A stretch of DNA of 64,000 nucleotides from Paucimonas lemoignei (GCA_900475325.1 LS483371.1:1736001-1800000), one strand, 5' to 3'; counted from the first letter of the stretch, positions 17,820-27,686 are shown. Notes: a model not told the origin generated them from the sequence alone. Numbers and translations are program-made.

Positions 17820-18887
17820 TCAGCCCTTGCTGTTGTCATACCGCGCATTGAACGCCTGCACGAAGGCGTTGCGCAGAATCTGCAAAAACGCCTGAAACGC
17901 ACTGATGTCCTGCTTATGCACGCTGCCGCTCAGCTGCACACGGGTGGCGAACTGGTTTTCGCTCTGGTTCTTCAACACCGTCTCACCACCGCCTACCACT
18001 GCTTCCCAGATCGAGCGGAAGAAGCCCTTGTTCTGGTTTTCCACGTCCTGCTTCCAGTTGAAGACGTCCACATCTCGCAGCAACGGTTTGATGTAGCCGC
18101 TGAGCTGGCCTTTGGTGGCCTGGGCTTCGATCACCAGATCGCCATGGCCGGCGTTGAAATCGAAATTGCCGTAAGCAGATGAAAAGTCGTTGAGGCGCTT
18201 GAGTTCGACGCCGGTGGTGCGCAGGCGCAAGTCGAAATCCTCGAAATTACTGAACGGGTCAAATTTCGCGTTGGCTTCCATATTGGCGTGGCCCATGAAC
18301 AACGCCTTGCCTTCAAAGCGCGCATCGCGGTTGCCCTCGACATCCTCCACATTGGTCAGGTTATAAAGGCTCGCGTTGACCTTGTCGGCCTGCAACTTGA
18401 CCTTGGGCGTGGTGCTGAAGTTGTTGAAGGTGATCTTGCCGTCATTGATGCGCACTTCGTTGAGGGTGATCGGCAGCAGCTTATTGATCTGCTCTTGCCA
18501 GTCAGTGCCCTGACCCGTCTGGGAGGCCTGCTTGTTGGCGCCGCCATCGACAAAGTTGAGCTCGGGCTGCAAGAAGGTCATCTCGCCGACCACGGCGTGC
18601 TTGTACCACAGCGCATGCCAGCTCACTGCCAGGTCAATGACCGGGACTTTGACGAACGGCACCGGCACTTTGCCGTCGACCTTGACGATGTTCAGCCCGT
18701 TGATTCGGTAAGCGCCACGCCACCAGGCAAGGTCGACGTCGGTGACCTGGCCCCGGTAGTCGCCCATGTCGGCGAGTTTGTCATTGAGGTAGTTTCGCAC
18801 CACGTAGGGCAGGGCGATCTGTACCGCGATCAACAACACAACAATCCCGGCCAGGGTCCAGAGTGGCCAGCTGTAGCGACGTTTCAT
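17820..18887 (-). CDS. DUF748 (AsmA-like) envelope protein
   Basis: A 355-aa protein with one N-terminal membrane anchor (SWPLWTLAGIVVLLIAVQIA) and a long beta-rich periplasmic part with the repeated N-D-G-x-I-x-F pattern (INDGKITFNNF) of DUF748/AsmA-like proteins. Such proteins are implicated in outer-membrane lipid transport or assembly; this one is shorter than the large members. ATG at 18887 is chosen since MKRRYSWPLW begins the signal anchor; the open frame to 19025 overlaps the cysK start. It is divergent from cysK. Confidence 0.8.
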   Translation of the reverse strand: MKRRYSWPLWTLAGIVVLLIAVQIALPYVVRNYLNDKLADMGDYRGQVTDVDLAWWRGAYRINGLNIVKVDGKVPVPFVKVPVIDLAVSWHALWYKHAVVGEMTFLQPELNFVDGGANKQASQTGQGTDWQEQINKLLPITLNEVRINDGKITFNNFSTTPKVKLQADKVNASLYNLTNVEDVEGNRDARFEGKALFMGHANMEANAKFDPFSNFEDFDLRLRTTGVELKRLNDFSSAYGNFDFNAGHGDLVIEAQATKGQLSGYIKPLLRDVDVFNWKQDVENQNKGFFRSIWEAVVGGGETVLKNQSENQFATRVQLSGSVHKQDISAFQAFLQILRNAFVQAFNARYDNSKG

Positions 18888-19023
18888 GGTGTGGGCCTCA
18901 GGTTCTGATGTGTGGTTGACTCTTTGTAGCATCATCCGTTCGCTGCGACTGGACGCCCACACGTGTTGAGGCATAGGCTTTCGCTTTTCAGACACTCTGA
19001 TGAAAGTGCACAAGGACACCGCC

Positions 19024-19998
19024 ATGAGCCGTATCTACGCTGACAACGCCCACTCAATCGGCAACACCCCGCTGGTGCAGATCAATCGTATTGCGCCGCG
19101 TGGCGTGACCATTCTGGCCAAGATCGAGGGCCGCAATCCCGGTTACTCGGTCAAGTGCCGAATCGGCGCCAACATGATCTGGGACGCTGAAAGCAAGGGC
19201 AAACTCAAGCCCGGCATGACCATCATCGAGCCGACGTCGGGTAACACCGGTATCGGCCTGGCCTTCGTCGCGGCGGCGCGGGGCTACAAATTGATGCTGA
19301 CCATGCCTGCCTCCATGAGCATCGAGCGCCGCAAAGTGCTCAAGGCGCTGGGTGCCGAGCTGGTCCTGACCGAGCCTGCCAAGGGCATGAAAGGCGCCAT
19401 CGAAAAGGCTGAAGAACTGCTGGCCAACAATCCTGAAACATTCTTCATGCCCGCGCAGTTCGAGAACCCGGCCAACCCTGCGATTCACGAAAAAACCACC
19501 GGCCCGGAAATCTGGAACGACACCGATGGCGCCATCGACGTGCTGGTCGCAGGCGTCGGCACCGGCGGCACGATCACCGGTGTGTCGCGCTATATCAAAA
19601 ACACCGCTGGCAAGCCAATCCTGTCGGTGGCGGTTGAGCCATTGGGCTCGCCGATCATCACTCAGGCGATGGCCGGTGAAGAGATCAAACCCAGCCCGCA
19701 CAAAATTCAAGGCATCGGTGCCGGCTTCATCCCGAAAAACCTCGATCTGTCGCTGGTCGACCGCGTTGAACGGGTCAGCGACGACGAGGCCAAAGCCATG
19801 GCGCTGAGGCTGATGCAGGAAGAGGGCATTCTATGTGGTATTTCCTGCGGCGCGGCCATGGCGGCAGCGGTGCGCATGGCCGAGACCCCGGAAATGCAGG
19901 GCAAAACCATCGTTGTGATTTTGCCGGACTCAGGCGAGCGCTACCTGTCGAGCATGTTGTTCAGCGACCTGTTCACTGATCAGGAAATGCAGCAGTAA
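19024..19998 (+). CDS. cysK: Cysteine synthase A
   Basis: A 324-aa PLP enzyme making L-cysteine from O-acetylserine and sulfide. The Schiff-base Lys44 is in [13 protein letters not shown], the substrate loop is [10 protein letters not shown], the PLP phosphate loop [12 protein letters not shown], and GISCGAA binds the PLP ring nitrogen region. Similarity to E. coli CysK is high, including the C-terminal [12 protein letters not shown] at 19024 has AAGGA upstream; the frame open to 19000 has none. It is followed by a hairpin terminator. Confidence 0.95.
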   Translation: MSRIYADNAHSIGNTPLVQINRIAPRGVTILAKIEGRNPGYSVKCRIGANMIWDAESKGKLKPGMTIIEPTSGNTGIGLAFVAAARGYKLMLTMPASMSIERRKVLKALGAELVLTEPAKGMKGAIEKAEELLANNPETFFMPAQFENPANPAIHEKTTGPEIWNDTDGAIDVLVAGVGTGGTITGVSRYIKNTAGKPILSVAVEPLGSPIITQAMAGEEIKPSPHKIQGIGAGFIPKNLDLSLVDRVERVSDDEAKAMALRLMQEEGILCGISCGAAMAAAVRMAETPEMQGKTIVVILPDSGERYLSSMLFSDLFTDQEMQQ

Positions 19999-20009
19999 CC
20001 AGCCCTTTG

Positions 20010-20048
20010 GCGCTCGTCGGCTTCTTGTCGAGGCGACGAGCGTTTATG
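20010..20048 (+). terminator. Probable terminator after cysK
   Basis: A 9-bp perfect stem CGCTCGTCG / CGACGAGCG with a 14-base loop, followed by TTTAT, 13 bp after the cysK stop. The T tract is short. Confidence 0.6.
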
Positions 20049-20100
20049 ATGGCGGGCTATTGCGAGCGGTGCTGGCACCGTCTGTTTCGAGGAGAGTTAA

Positions 20101-21039
20101 ATGACGTTTTCATTGGCTGCCAAGGCATCGATCCTGATGCTCTTCCTGGCCAGCACGCTTTATGTGCATTTGCGTGGCAAGGCGCGCTTGCCGTTGTTGC
20201 GTCAGTTCGTCAACCATTCGGCGCTGTTCGCCCCTTATAACGCCCTGATGTACCTGTTTTCCAAGGTGCCGTCCAAGCCGTATCTTGACCGCAGCGCCTT
20301 CCCCGAACTGGATGTGCTCAAGAATAATTGGCAGACCATTCGCGAAGAAGCCATGCACTTGTTCGATGAGGGCTACATTCGCGCCGCCGAAAAGAACAAC
20401 GACGCCGGTTTTGGCTCGTTCTTCAAGAAGGGCTGGAAGCGCTTTTACCTGAAGTGGTATGACAAGGCCCTGCCGTCCGCCGAGGCGCTGTGCCCCAAGA
20501 CTGTTGCACTGGTCAATTCGATTCCCAACGTCAAAGGCGCGATGTTCGCCTTGCTGCCCGGCGACAGCCACCTGAACCCTCATCGCGACCCGTTTGCCGG
20601 TTCGCTGCGCTATCACCTGGGGTTGTCCACGCCCAACTCTGACGATTGCCGCATTTATGTCGACGGTCAGGTGTACGCCTGGCGCGATGGCGAAGACGTC
20701 ATGTTCGACGAGACCTACGTGCACTGGGTCAAGAACGAAACTGCCGTGACGCGCGTGATTCTGTTCTGCGACATCGAACGCCCTTTGCGCAGCCGGATCA
20801 TGACCCGCGTCAACCGTGCAGTCAGCGCCTTCCTGGGCCGCGCCACCGCGCCGCAGAATACTGATGATGAACGTGTCGGCGGGATCAATCAGGCTTACGC
20901 CTGGAGCAAGCGTTTCAGCGACACCTTCAGCGGCAAGGTCAAACAGTTCAAACGCGCCAACCCCAAGGCCTACCGCGTCCTGCGCCCGGTGCTGGCCGTG
21001 ATCGTGCTGGGGTTGTTGGGTTATTGGTTGTTTGGCTAA
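20101..21039 (+). CDS. lpxO: LpxO-type aspartyl/asparaginyl beta-hydroxylase-fold dioxygenase
   Basis: A 312-aa Fe(II)/2-oxoglutarate dioxygenase likely to hydroxylate the 2-position of a lipid A secondary acyl chain. An N-terminal membrane helix (about 5-25) and a C-terminal one (VLAVIVLGLLGYWLFG) anchor it. The iron ligands are the His-x-Asp in NPHRDPFAG and the distal His in DETYVHWVKN, followed by the 2-oxoglutarate Arg region. The start has GAGGAGA upstream. Pseudomonads often carry one or two LpxO paralogues. Confidence 0.88.
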   Translation: MTFSLAAKASILMLFLASTLYVHLRGKARLPLLRQFVNHSALFAPYNALMYLFSKVPSKPYLDRSAFPELDVLKNNWQTIREEAMHLFDEGYIRAAEKNNDAGFGSFFKKGWKRFYLKWYDKALPSAEALCPKTVALVNSIPNVKGAMFALLPGDSHLNPHRDPFAGSLRYHLGLSTPNSDDCRIYVDGQVYAWRDGEDVMFDETYVHWVKNETAVTRVILFCDIERPLRSRIMTRVNRAVSAFLGRATAPQNTDDERVGGINQAYAWSKRFSDTFSGKVKQFKRANPKAYRVLRPVLAVIVLGLLGYWLFG

Positions 21040-21114
21040 GCCAGATAGCGCGAATCCTGTAGATACTCTATTGGGGAGCCCTACAACCATGCATATCCAG
21101 CAGCGGCGGCGACG

Positions 21115-21710
21115 CTGAGTCACCTTTGCGCCCTTACGGCGCCTCACTTTTGAAAAGCCCAAAGGTAAGCAAAAGGCTCCCGCTCCTTTGTCCGGGTCTT
21201 CGCCAAGGCTCAGACTTCCCTCGCTCCGGCATTGCTCCGTGGGCCGCCGCAATGGGCCATCCATGGCCCGGTGCGGCTAACCCGGCATCCATGCCGGGTT
21301 GCCCACTGCGCAATACCTGCGCTCGGCCGGCCACAAGTCGCAATTTGTGTCGGCCATACGTTTTGCGCAGGCCTCCAATCAAAAGCAGGGTGTTAGTCAG
21401 GAAGGAAATCATCCTGGAAAAATCTGCAGAGCAGATTTGCTTTTGCTTTTCCTGCCGCGATTTCCCAGACGACGCAAAATGCGCGTCGGGAGGGTGAGCG
21501 CAGGTGTCGTGGGGTGGGTCGCTCGGCATGGATGCCGAGCGAGCGCCGCTGGGCCATGGATGGCCCGTCGGCGCGTGCCCGCCCCACGGCACCGGAGCGA
21601 ACGTACCAACGCGAAGCGGGGGCCGGACGCCAGCGCAGAGGTTTTGGTTACTTTTGGCACCAAAAGTGACCCGGCCGTCAGGACGGAACCTGACTCCGCA
21701 GCGCCCGGAT
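21115..21710. repeat. Long imperfect palindromic intergenic element
   Basis: About 600 bp whose ends are inverted copies. The left end has GAGTCACCTTTGCGCC and CTCACTTTTG followed by AAAGGTAAGCAAAA. The right end, read in complement, has GAGTCAGGTTCCGTCC and GTCACTTTTGG followed by AAAGTAACCAAAA. Inside are nested palindromes: GGGCCATCCATGGCCC near 21262, AACCCGGCATCCATGCCGGG near 21279, GCTCGGCATGGATGCCGAGC near 21522 and GGGCCATGGATGGCCC near 21552. Several overlapping frames are open on both strands but none has a ribosome site or domain. A shorter relative lies at 57278-57370. Confidence 0.7.
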
Positions 21711-21770
21711 GCTGTTGTTGCTACTCGATTCAAAGCTCACCATTCTGATTCGCCGAAGCTACAGGAATAC

Positions 21771-21844
21771 AAGGAGCTGCCGCAGGCTGCGAAAGCAAAT
21801 ATGCCTGACACGCCGCCATTCGCAGCCTGCGGCAGCTCCTACAA
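21771..21844. repeat. REPIN, GGAGCTGCCGCAGGCTGCGA variant
   Basis: Inverted cores AAGGAGCTGCCGCAGGCTGC and GCAGCCTGCGGCAGCTCCTA flank about 30 bp. Both arms carry CGCAGG where most copies carry CGAAGG, a compensated change. Confidence 0.9.
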
Positions 21845-21856
21845 AAGCCAATCAGC

Positions 21857-22753
21857 TCACGCCGCCTTTGCCACCGCCCCAGGCCGCAACACCAGCCATA
21901 ACGCGACGCCAATCAGCAACCCGCCATAGATGTGCGCCATCGACAGCGGCTCGTCCAGAAACAACGCCCCCCACAGCACGCCGAATGGCGGGATCATGAA
22001 GGTCACCGTCATGGATTTCAGCGGGCCGATGCTGGTCAACAGGCGGAAATACAAGATATAGGCGAACGCCGTACACACCAGTCCCAGGCCCAGCAGCGAA
22101 AGCCAGACGCTGACGCCGCCCCAACTGACGGGCGGGTCGGTGATCACGCGATAGCCGAAAAACGGCAGCAACAGCAACGTGGCCCCGAGCATGCTGCCCA
22201 ACGCCGAAAGACGACTGTCGAGCCCGCCTGCCTGGTCCAGCCAGCGCCGCGCGAGGTAACCGGCGAAGCCATAGCAAGCGGTTGCCAGCAGGCACGACAC
22301 GGCGCCGATCAACAACTCCATATTGAACGCCACAGGTCCCGCGCGGGTCAGGATGCCGACGCCGAACAGGCCCAGGAACACCCCGGTGATTTTCGTCGCC
22401 GAGAGCTTTTCACTGAAGAACAACCCGCCGATCAGCACGCCCATCAACGGGGTCATGGCGTTGAAGATCGAGGAGTAACCGGCTGGCAGAATCTGTGCGG
22501 CAACCGAATAAAGCGTGGCGGGTAGCCCTGAGTTGATCATCCCCAGCAGCAGGCAGGTCTTGAGCTTGCCGCGAAAATTCCAGTCGATGCGCATAAGCGC
22601 CAGGATCACCAACAGCCCGACGGCGGCGATGGACACCCGAAAAAACGCAGTGGGGATGGCGCCAAGCACCGGTGCGATGATCCGCATGAACAGAAAGCTC
22701 GCGCCCCAGATGGCGGCGAGTGACAGCAGACGCATGATATCGACGGGTTGCAT
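21857..22753 (-). CDS. EamA-type DMT-superfamily transporter
   Basis: A 298-aa inner-membrane protein with about ten hydrophobic segments and two EamA repeats (about 10-140 and 155-290). The signature AAIWGASFLFMR follows the start, and the second repeat ends with FLDEPLSMAHIYGGLLIGVALWL. This family exports metabolites and amino acids; substrate unknown. ATG at 22753 (MQPVDIMRLL) has AAGGA upstream and gives a normal N-terminus; the frame is open to 22813. Confidence 0.87.
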   Translation of the reverse strand: MQPVDIMRLLSLAAIWGASFLFMRIIAPVLGAIPTAFFRVSIAAVGLLVILALMRIDWNFRGKLKTCLLLGMINSGLPATLYSVAAQILPAGYSSIFNAMTPLMGVLIGGLFFSEKLSATKITGVFLGLFGVGILTRAGPVAFNMELLIGAVSCLLATACYGFAGYLARRWLDQAGGLDSRLSALGSMLGATLLLLPFFGYRVITDPPVSWGGVSVWLSLLGLGLVCTAFAYILYFRLLTSIGPLKSMTVTFMIPPFGVLWGALFLDEPLSMAHIYGGLLIGVALWLVLRPGAVAKAA

Positions 22754-23294
22754 GACCGGGCTCTTCCTTGGCAGAAGGCCGGGAGTTTTACCGGGGAAAG
22801 GCCAGCGTTGCAATATTTTGTAATGCGCCTTGGGGGCGATGGCGAGGCGCCGGAGGGGCAGGATCTAATCAATAAGTTGTACGATCTCTGTGGCACTACT
22901 TATACGTACTTGAACTCTTCGCAATAAAGAGTTACGAAGAAGACGCGCAGTGCAACATGCAACTGAAACGTTGAAACAACCGTTTTATTATCCTTCCGTC
23001 TTTCACCCAATCTCTGTTCATGTATTTTCAGTGCCTGCCGACACACCGTTAATGGATGCTTATTGACCGAAAAGTCTCACGCAGCGCCTGTATTCCAACG
23101 CCAGGAAATTGGCTGGTCAGGGTGCGCAGCCGCGTAAATCGAGGGCTGCAGGCTGTCAGGCTGCTGCGCGACGGGCACTGGTAATAAGGAAGCACTTGCT
23201 TCCATTGCGATCCTTTTTGATCACCGTCTGCTGTTCAAGGCAATTAGAAAGTGCGCACACATTACGTTGATTTGTTTGAAGAGGAAGTGTCGTC
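22754..23294. other. Intergenic region upstream of chemoreceptor gene
   Basis: A 541-bp gap between divergent genes. The only structure seen is a weak 7-bp inverted repeat AACTCTT/AAGAGTT at 22913-22933. A flagellar sigma28-type promoter was looked for and not recognised. It is slightly less G+C-rich than the flanking genes. Confidence 0.4.
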
Positions 23295-25175
23295 ATGACT
23301 CTGAAGTTCCGTCATAAAATTCTGCTGGCTGCCTCGATTATTGTCGTCCTGGCATTTGGCTTGTTCACCTTGTACAACGATTATCTGCAGCGCAACACCA
23401 TCACCAAAAACCTCGAGAACTCTGTGACCCAGGCCGGCCAATTGACTGCTACCGGCATCCAGAGCTGGTTGAGTGGGCGCATTCTGGTGCTGGAAAACCT
23501 GGCGCAGGACGTGGCCTTCCAAGGCACCAAGACCGATCTTGGCGGCCTCGTTTCCCAGCCTTCGCTGACGTCCACTTTCCAGTTCACCTACGTCGGCGAT
23601 GCGGACGGCGTGTTCACCCAGCGTCCGAATGTCGAGATGCCCGCCGGTTACGATCCCCGCAAGCGGCCCTGGTACACCTCGACGGTCACAGCAGACAAGA
23701 CCATCCTCAGTGCGCCGTATCTTGCGTCGGTCGGCGGTCTGGTGGTCACAGTGGCCGGCCCGATCAAGGTCAACGGCAAGGTGACAGGCGTAGCGGGCGG
23801 TGATTTGAGCCTCGACACCCTGGTGACCATCGTCAACTCGGTGGACTTCGGCGGCCTGGGCCACGCGTTTCTGGTCAGCGGCGACGGGCAGGTGATCGTC
23901 AGCCCGGACAAAGACCAGGTCATGAAGAACCTCAAGGACATCTACCCTGGCCAGACCCTGGCGCTGGATAAAACCCTGCGTGAAGTCACGCTCAACGGTC
24001 AGCAGCGGTTGTTGTCGTTCACACCGATCAGTGGTTTGCCGGGCGCAGATTGGTACATCGGCCTGTCCATCGACCGCGACAAGGCTTACGCACCGTTGAG
24101 CGAATTCCGCACCTCGGCGCTGATTGCCATGCTGGTCGCGGTACTGGTGATCGCCTTGCTGTTGAGCCTGTTGATCAGCGCGCTGATGCGCCCGTTGACT
24201 GCCATGGGCCGCGCCATGCAAGACATTGCCCAAGGGGAGGGCGACCTGACCCGTCGCCTGAGCATTCAGGGCAAGGATGAGTTCGCCGAACTGGGTGGCT
24301 CGTTCAACCAGTTTGTCGAGCGTGTCCACGCGTCGATTACCGAAGTGTCCTCGGCCACTTTGCTGGTGCACGAGCTGTCGCAGCGGGTGGAAGAGTCTTC
24401 CAACTCGTCGTTGCTCGGTTTCGACGAGCAAAGCGCGCGCACCAACAGCGTGGCGGCGGCGATCAACGAACTGGGCGCCGCCACTCAGGAAATCGCCCGC
24501 AATGCATCAGACGCCTCCAGCCAGGCCAGCAAAGCTAGAGAACAGGCAGATGACAGCCGCGCCGTGGTGGAAAAGACCATTCAGGCCATGAGCAGCCTGT
24601 CGACCAAGATCAGCGATTCCTGTCAGCAGATCCAGACCCTCAACACCAGCACCGACAACATCGGTCAGATCCTGGATGTGATCAAAGGCATCTCCCAGCA
24701 GACCAACCTTCTGGCGCTCAACGCGGCTATCGAGGCGGCGCGTGCAGGTGAGGCCGGGCGTGGTTTCGCCGTGGTTGCCGATGAAGTCCGCAACCTGGCA
24801 CACCGCACCCAGGAATCGGCTGATCAGGTCCATACCTTGATCGTTGCCCTGCAGCTAGGTTCTCACGAGGCGGTGGAAAACATGAACGAAAGCCAAGCCC
24901 GGAGCCTAGACAGCGTGGAAGTGGCGAATCAGGCGGGCAGCCGTCTGATCAGCGTCACCCAGCGCATCGGCGAGATCGACGGCATGAACCAGTCGGTGGC
25001 TGCCGCGACGGAAGAGCAGACGGCCGTGGTAGAGACCCTCAACGTCGACATCAACCAGATCAACATGCTCAACCAGCAGGGCGTCTCCAACCTCAACGAA
25101 ACCCTCACCGACTGCGCCGCTTTGTCGCAACAGGCGGGGCGACTCAAGCAGTTGGTGGCAAGTTTCAAGATTTGA
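23295..25175 (+). CDS. Methyl-accepting chemotaxis protein, dCache amino-acid type
   Basis: A 626-aa chemoreceptor resembling Pseudomonas PctA/PctB/PctC and CtaA/B/C. Order: membrane helix (about 8-28), periplasmic double-Cache domain (about 35-275), second membrane helix (about 275-298), HAMP (about 299-352), and cytoplasmic signalling domain with the hairpin-tip segment [20 protein letters not shown]. The ligand domain shows [13 protein letters not shown] and GGDLSL, the residues known to bind amino-acid amine and carboxyl groups, so amino acids or a related amine are the likely attractants. GAGGAAG precedes the start. It is monocistronic. Confidence 0.93.
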   Translation: MTLKFRHKILLAASIIVVLAFGLFTLYNDYLQRNTITKNLENSVTQAGQLTATGIQSWLSGRILVLENLAQDVAFQGTKTDLGGLVSQPSLTSTFQFTYVGDADGVFTQRPNVEMPAGYDPRKRPWYTSTVTADKTILSAPYLASVGGLVVTVAGPIKVNGKVTGVAGGDLSLDTLVTIVNSVDFGGLGHAFLVSGDGQVIVSPDKDQVMKNLKDIYPGQTLALDKTLREVTLNGQQRLLSFTPISGLPGADWYIGLSIDRDKAYAPLSEFRTSALIAMLVAVLVIALLLSLLISALMRPLTAMGRAMQDIAQGEGDLTRRLSIQGKDEFAELGGSFNQFVERVHASITEVSSATLLVHELSQRVEESSNSSLLGFDEQSARTNSVAAAINELGAATQEIARNASDASSQASKAREQADDSRAVVEKTIQAMSSLSTKISDSCQQIQTLNTSTDNIGQILDVIKGISQQTNLLALNAAIEAARAGEAGRGFAVVADEVRNLAHRTQESADQVHTLIVALQLGSHEAVENMNESQARSLDSVEVANQAGSRLISVTQRIGEIDGMNQSVAAATEEQTAVVETLNVDINQINMLNQQGVSNLNETLTDCAALSQQAGRLKQLVASFKI

Positions 25176-25371
25176 TTTGGGGGGCGTGGCCACTGTGTTG
25201 TTAAAGTGAGTTGCCCCTCAGCGTTAACCACCTTTCCCGTGCCCCTGCACACAGCGCCGCCTTATCCCGCGAGCAACTGCGAAAACTCGTACAGCCGACT
25301 GCAAAGCGTTTGTTTTATCGTGACCCGCTAGCGAAAAAAGCACCTTGACGTGCTGCTTCCGGTCCAACGAA

Positions 25372-25390
25372 TATACGCAGGTAACGTATA
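25372..25390. promoter_or_regulatory. Putative HigA-type operator
   Basis: A perfect 6-bp inverted repeat TATACG-N7-CGTATA is centred 14 bp before the toxin ATG. Operators of this layout are commonly bound by XRE-type antitoxins for autorepression. A TTGACG hexamer lies at 25345-25350. Confidence 0.55.
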
Positions 25391-25394
25391 GATA

Positions 25395-25745
25395 ATGCAT
25401 GCGCTTTTTATTGAGCTTCCCGCTTTTTAGCGATATAGACAGGATTACCTGGACGATGCAGCTTTCCGCCAGCTTCAGGTCTGGCTTTTGCAGAACCCGG
25501 AAGCCGGTGATGTGATTCAAGGTACAGGCGGGCTCCGTAAAGCCCGCTTTTCTGATGAAGCCCGCAGCAAAGGTAAGCGTGGCGGTTTGAGATTGATTTA
25601 CTACTGGTGGTTAGGTGGCTCGCAATTCTGGTTGTTCACCTTGTACGACAAAAGTGATCAAGCGGATCTGAGTGCACATCAAAAAAAGGCGCTGAAGGTC
25701 AGGTTGGAAGCAGAAATCCATGCGAGGACAGTCGATGAAACGTGA
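25395..25745 (+). pseudogene. HigB/RelE-type toxin gene with internal TAG
   Basis: Reading from ATG 25395 gives MHALFIELPAF, then TAG as codon 12 (25428-25430), then RYRQDYLDDAAFRQLQ continuing in the same frame through NPEAGDVIQGTGGLRKARF and GGLRLIYYWW to the stop at 25743. The full frame of 116 codons matches a HigB/RelE-type mRNA interferase, and the residues on both sides of the TAG match the family without any gap. A single nonsense change (from CAG or GAG) therefore interrupts it. Translation from TTG at 25488 would make an 85-aa product lacking the N-terminal strand and helix. The antitoxin overlaps its 3' end by 11 bp. Confidence 0.82.
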
Positions 25746-26049
25746 CATTTTTGCCGAAATTGACGAGGGGTTTGATGCGCTGGCAGACCAGCGCCAGGGA
25801 AAGGCTACGCTTCGTACGCACAAGGTTGAGCTGGCGAAGCTCCAGCAACTGACGGCTCAGGAGTTGGTGGCGATAAGGAGCAAGCTCAATCTGTCCCGCC
25901 CCGTGTTCGCGATGTACCTGCGCACCAACGCAAGAACATTGGAAAACTGGGAGCAGGGGCGTGCGAAGCCTAACGCACAAGCCACTACCCTTATCCGGTT
26001 GGTCGAACGGTTTCCGCAAACGGTGGAGCATTTAGCCGCATTGGGCTGA
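25735..26049 (+). CDS. higA: HigA-type XRE antitoxin
   Basis: A 104-aa protein with a C-terminal helix-turn-helix (SRPVFAMYLRTNARTLENWE, about residues 60-80) and an N-terminal helical region likely to contact the toxin. This is the NadS/HigA2 pattern. ATG at 25735 is preferred, with GAGGA 7 bp upstream; an earlier in-frame ATG is at 25720. It is expected to neutralise the upstream toxin and repress the shared promoter. The antitoxin frame is intact although the toxin frame is broken. Confidence 0.85.
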   Translation: MKRDIFAEIDEGFDALADQRQGKATLRTHKVELAKLQQLTAQELVAIRSKLNLSRPVFAMYLRTNARTLENWEQGRAKPNAQATTLIRLVERFPQTVEHLAALG

Positions 26050-26211
26050 GCAATATCACCTTGGTCAACGGCCTTCCTGTCTGACAACCCTTTGATTTTT
26101 CGAGCCAATCCCGGACAATCGCGCCCCTCTTTTCCTTGGGGACGCGAAACTGCCCGGTTTTCCTGACGCGTCCCTGCCATGTTGTACCACCGGCAACGGA
26201 GATTCGACCGG

Positions 26212-27501
26212 ATGAATGATCAGGCCAATAGCGTCGAGCAACGATTTGACGCAGCCGCCACCCCGATTGCGCAGTGGAACCGTCACGACACCACCTGGAT
26301 GCTCGGCTTGTTTGGCACCGCCATCGGTGCAGGTACGTTGTTCTTGCCTATCAACGCAGGCATTGGCGGTTTCTGGCCGCTGCTGGCCCTGGCGTTGCTG
26401 GCATTCCCGATGACCTACTACGCGCACCGCGGCCTGACCCGCTTTGTGTTGTCCGGTCGTGAGGGTGCGGACATTACCGAAGTCGTGGAGCAGCATTTCG
26501 GCAAAGGCGCCGGGACCTTGATCACGGCGCTGTATTTCTTCGCTATCTTCCCGATTCTGCTGATCTACAGCGTGGCGCTGACCAACACAGTGGGCAGCTT
26601 TCTGGAGCACCAATTGCACATCCAGCCGCCACCCCGTGCGCTGCTGGCATTTGTGTTGATTCTCGGGCTGCTGGCGGTGGTGCGTTGTGGCGAGCGGTTT
26701 ATCGTCAAGGCCATGAGCCTGATGGTTTACCCGTTCATCGTTGCGTTGCTGTTGCTCGCGCTGTTTCTGATCCCGCACTGGAACGGCGGCATTCTGACCA
26801 CCGCCACCACGCTGCCGGAGCCATCGGCATTCCTGCATACCTTCTGGCTGGCGATCCCGGTGATGGTGTTCTCCTTCAACCACTCGCCGATCATCTCTGC
26901 GTTTGCCGTTGATCAGAAGCGCATGTACGGCAATCAGGCCGAAGGTCGCAGCTCGCAGATCCTGGCCCGCGCGCATGGCTTGATGGTGGTGATGGTGCTG
27001 TTCTTCGTCTTCAGCTGCGTACTGACCCTGTCGCCAGCGCAACTGGCTGACGCCAAGGCGCAGAACATTTCCATCCTGTCTTACCTGGCCAACCATTTCA
27101 GCAATCCGACCATCGCGTTTGTCGCGCCGCTGATTGCGTTCGTGGCGATTGCCAAGTCGTTTCTCGGCCACTACATCGGCGCCAGTGAAGGGCTCAAAGG
27201 CCTGGTGGTCAAAACCGGCGCGCGTCCTGCGCCGAAATTGCTCGATCGCCTGACTGCGGCGCTGATGCTGGTGGTGTGCTGGGCGGTGGCAACGCTGAAT
27301 CCGAGCATCCTGGGCATGATCGAAAACCTCGGTGGGCCGATCATCACCGCGTTGCTGTTCCTGATGCCGATGTACGCCATCCACAAGGTCCCGGCCATGC
27401 GTCAATACGCGGGCAAGGCATCCAATGTGTTTGTGGTGGTCGTGGGCATGGTGTCCATGTCGGCCGTGGTTTATTCAGTAGTTATTTCGTTATTGCAGTA
27501 A
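26212..27501 (+). CDS. HAAAP-family amino-acid permease (SdaC/TdcC-like)
   Basis: A 429-aa inner-membrane symporter with about eleven hydrophobic segments. The first helix starts MLGLFGTAIGAGTLFLPINAG, a hallmark of the hydroxy/aromatic amino acid permease family, and VMVFSFNHSPIISAF is the conserved middle motif. Closest by eye to serine/threonine transporters. ATG at 26212 gives the normal N-terminus; the frame is open to 26179. A strong hairpin follows the stop. Confidence 0.88.
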   Translation: MNDQANSVEQRFDAAATPIAQWNRHDTTWMLGLFGTAIGAGTLFLPINAGIGGFWPLLALALLAFPMTYYAHRGLTRFVLSGREGADITEVVEQHFGKGAGTLITALYFFAIFPILLIYSVALTNTVGSFLEHQLHIQPPPRALLAFVLILGLLAVVRCGERFIVKAMSLMVYPFIVALLLLALFLIPHWNGGILTTATTLPEPSAFLHTFWLAIPVMVFSFNHSPIISAFAVDQKRMYGNQAEGRSSQILARAHGLMVVMVLFFVFSCVLTLSPAQLADAKAQNISILSYLANHFSNPTIAFVAPLIAFVAIAKSFLGHYIGASEGLKGLVVKTGARPAPKLLDRLTAALMLVVCWAVATLNPSILGMIENLGGPIITALLFLMPMYAIHKVPAMRQYAGKASNVFVVVVGMVSMSAVVYSVVISLLQ

Positions 27502-27508
27502 CAAATAG

Positions 27509-27547
27509 ACCACCGCCAAGACCCACCCTGTTGGTGGTGGCGGTGGT
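27509..27547 (+). terminator. Hairpin after amino-acid permease
   Basis: ACCACCGCC / GGCGGTGGT with a further inner CCACC/GGTGG pairing forms a long G+C-rich stem 8 bp after the stop. No T tract follows, so termination efficiency is uncertain. Confidence 0.6.
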
Positions 27548-27601
27548 GCTGAGTTTCAGATCAGGGGTAGCTAATTATGTTTCTTCCTGATGCACCTCGG
27601 T

Positions 27602-27678
27602 CCTGTAGGAGCTGCCAAAGGCTGCGAAGGGGCTATATCTGATACTCCGCAATTCGCAGCTTTCGGCAGTTCCTACAG
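27602..27678. repeat. REPIN, GTAGGAGCTGCCAAAGGC variant
   Basis: Inverted cores with compensating changes (GCCAAAGG on the left, CTTTCGGCAG on the right) lie between two convergent genes. Confidence 0.87.
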
Positions 27679-27686
27679 GTTCATGT

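Noticed and set aside
21126..21929. Several overlapping open frames on both strands
   Set aside because: They translate the palindromic element. The peptides repeat mirrored fragments such as GHGWP and GMDAE, no ribosome sites are present, and both strands look equally open.
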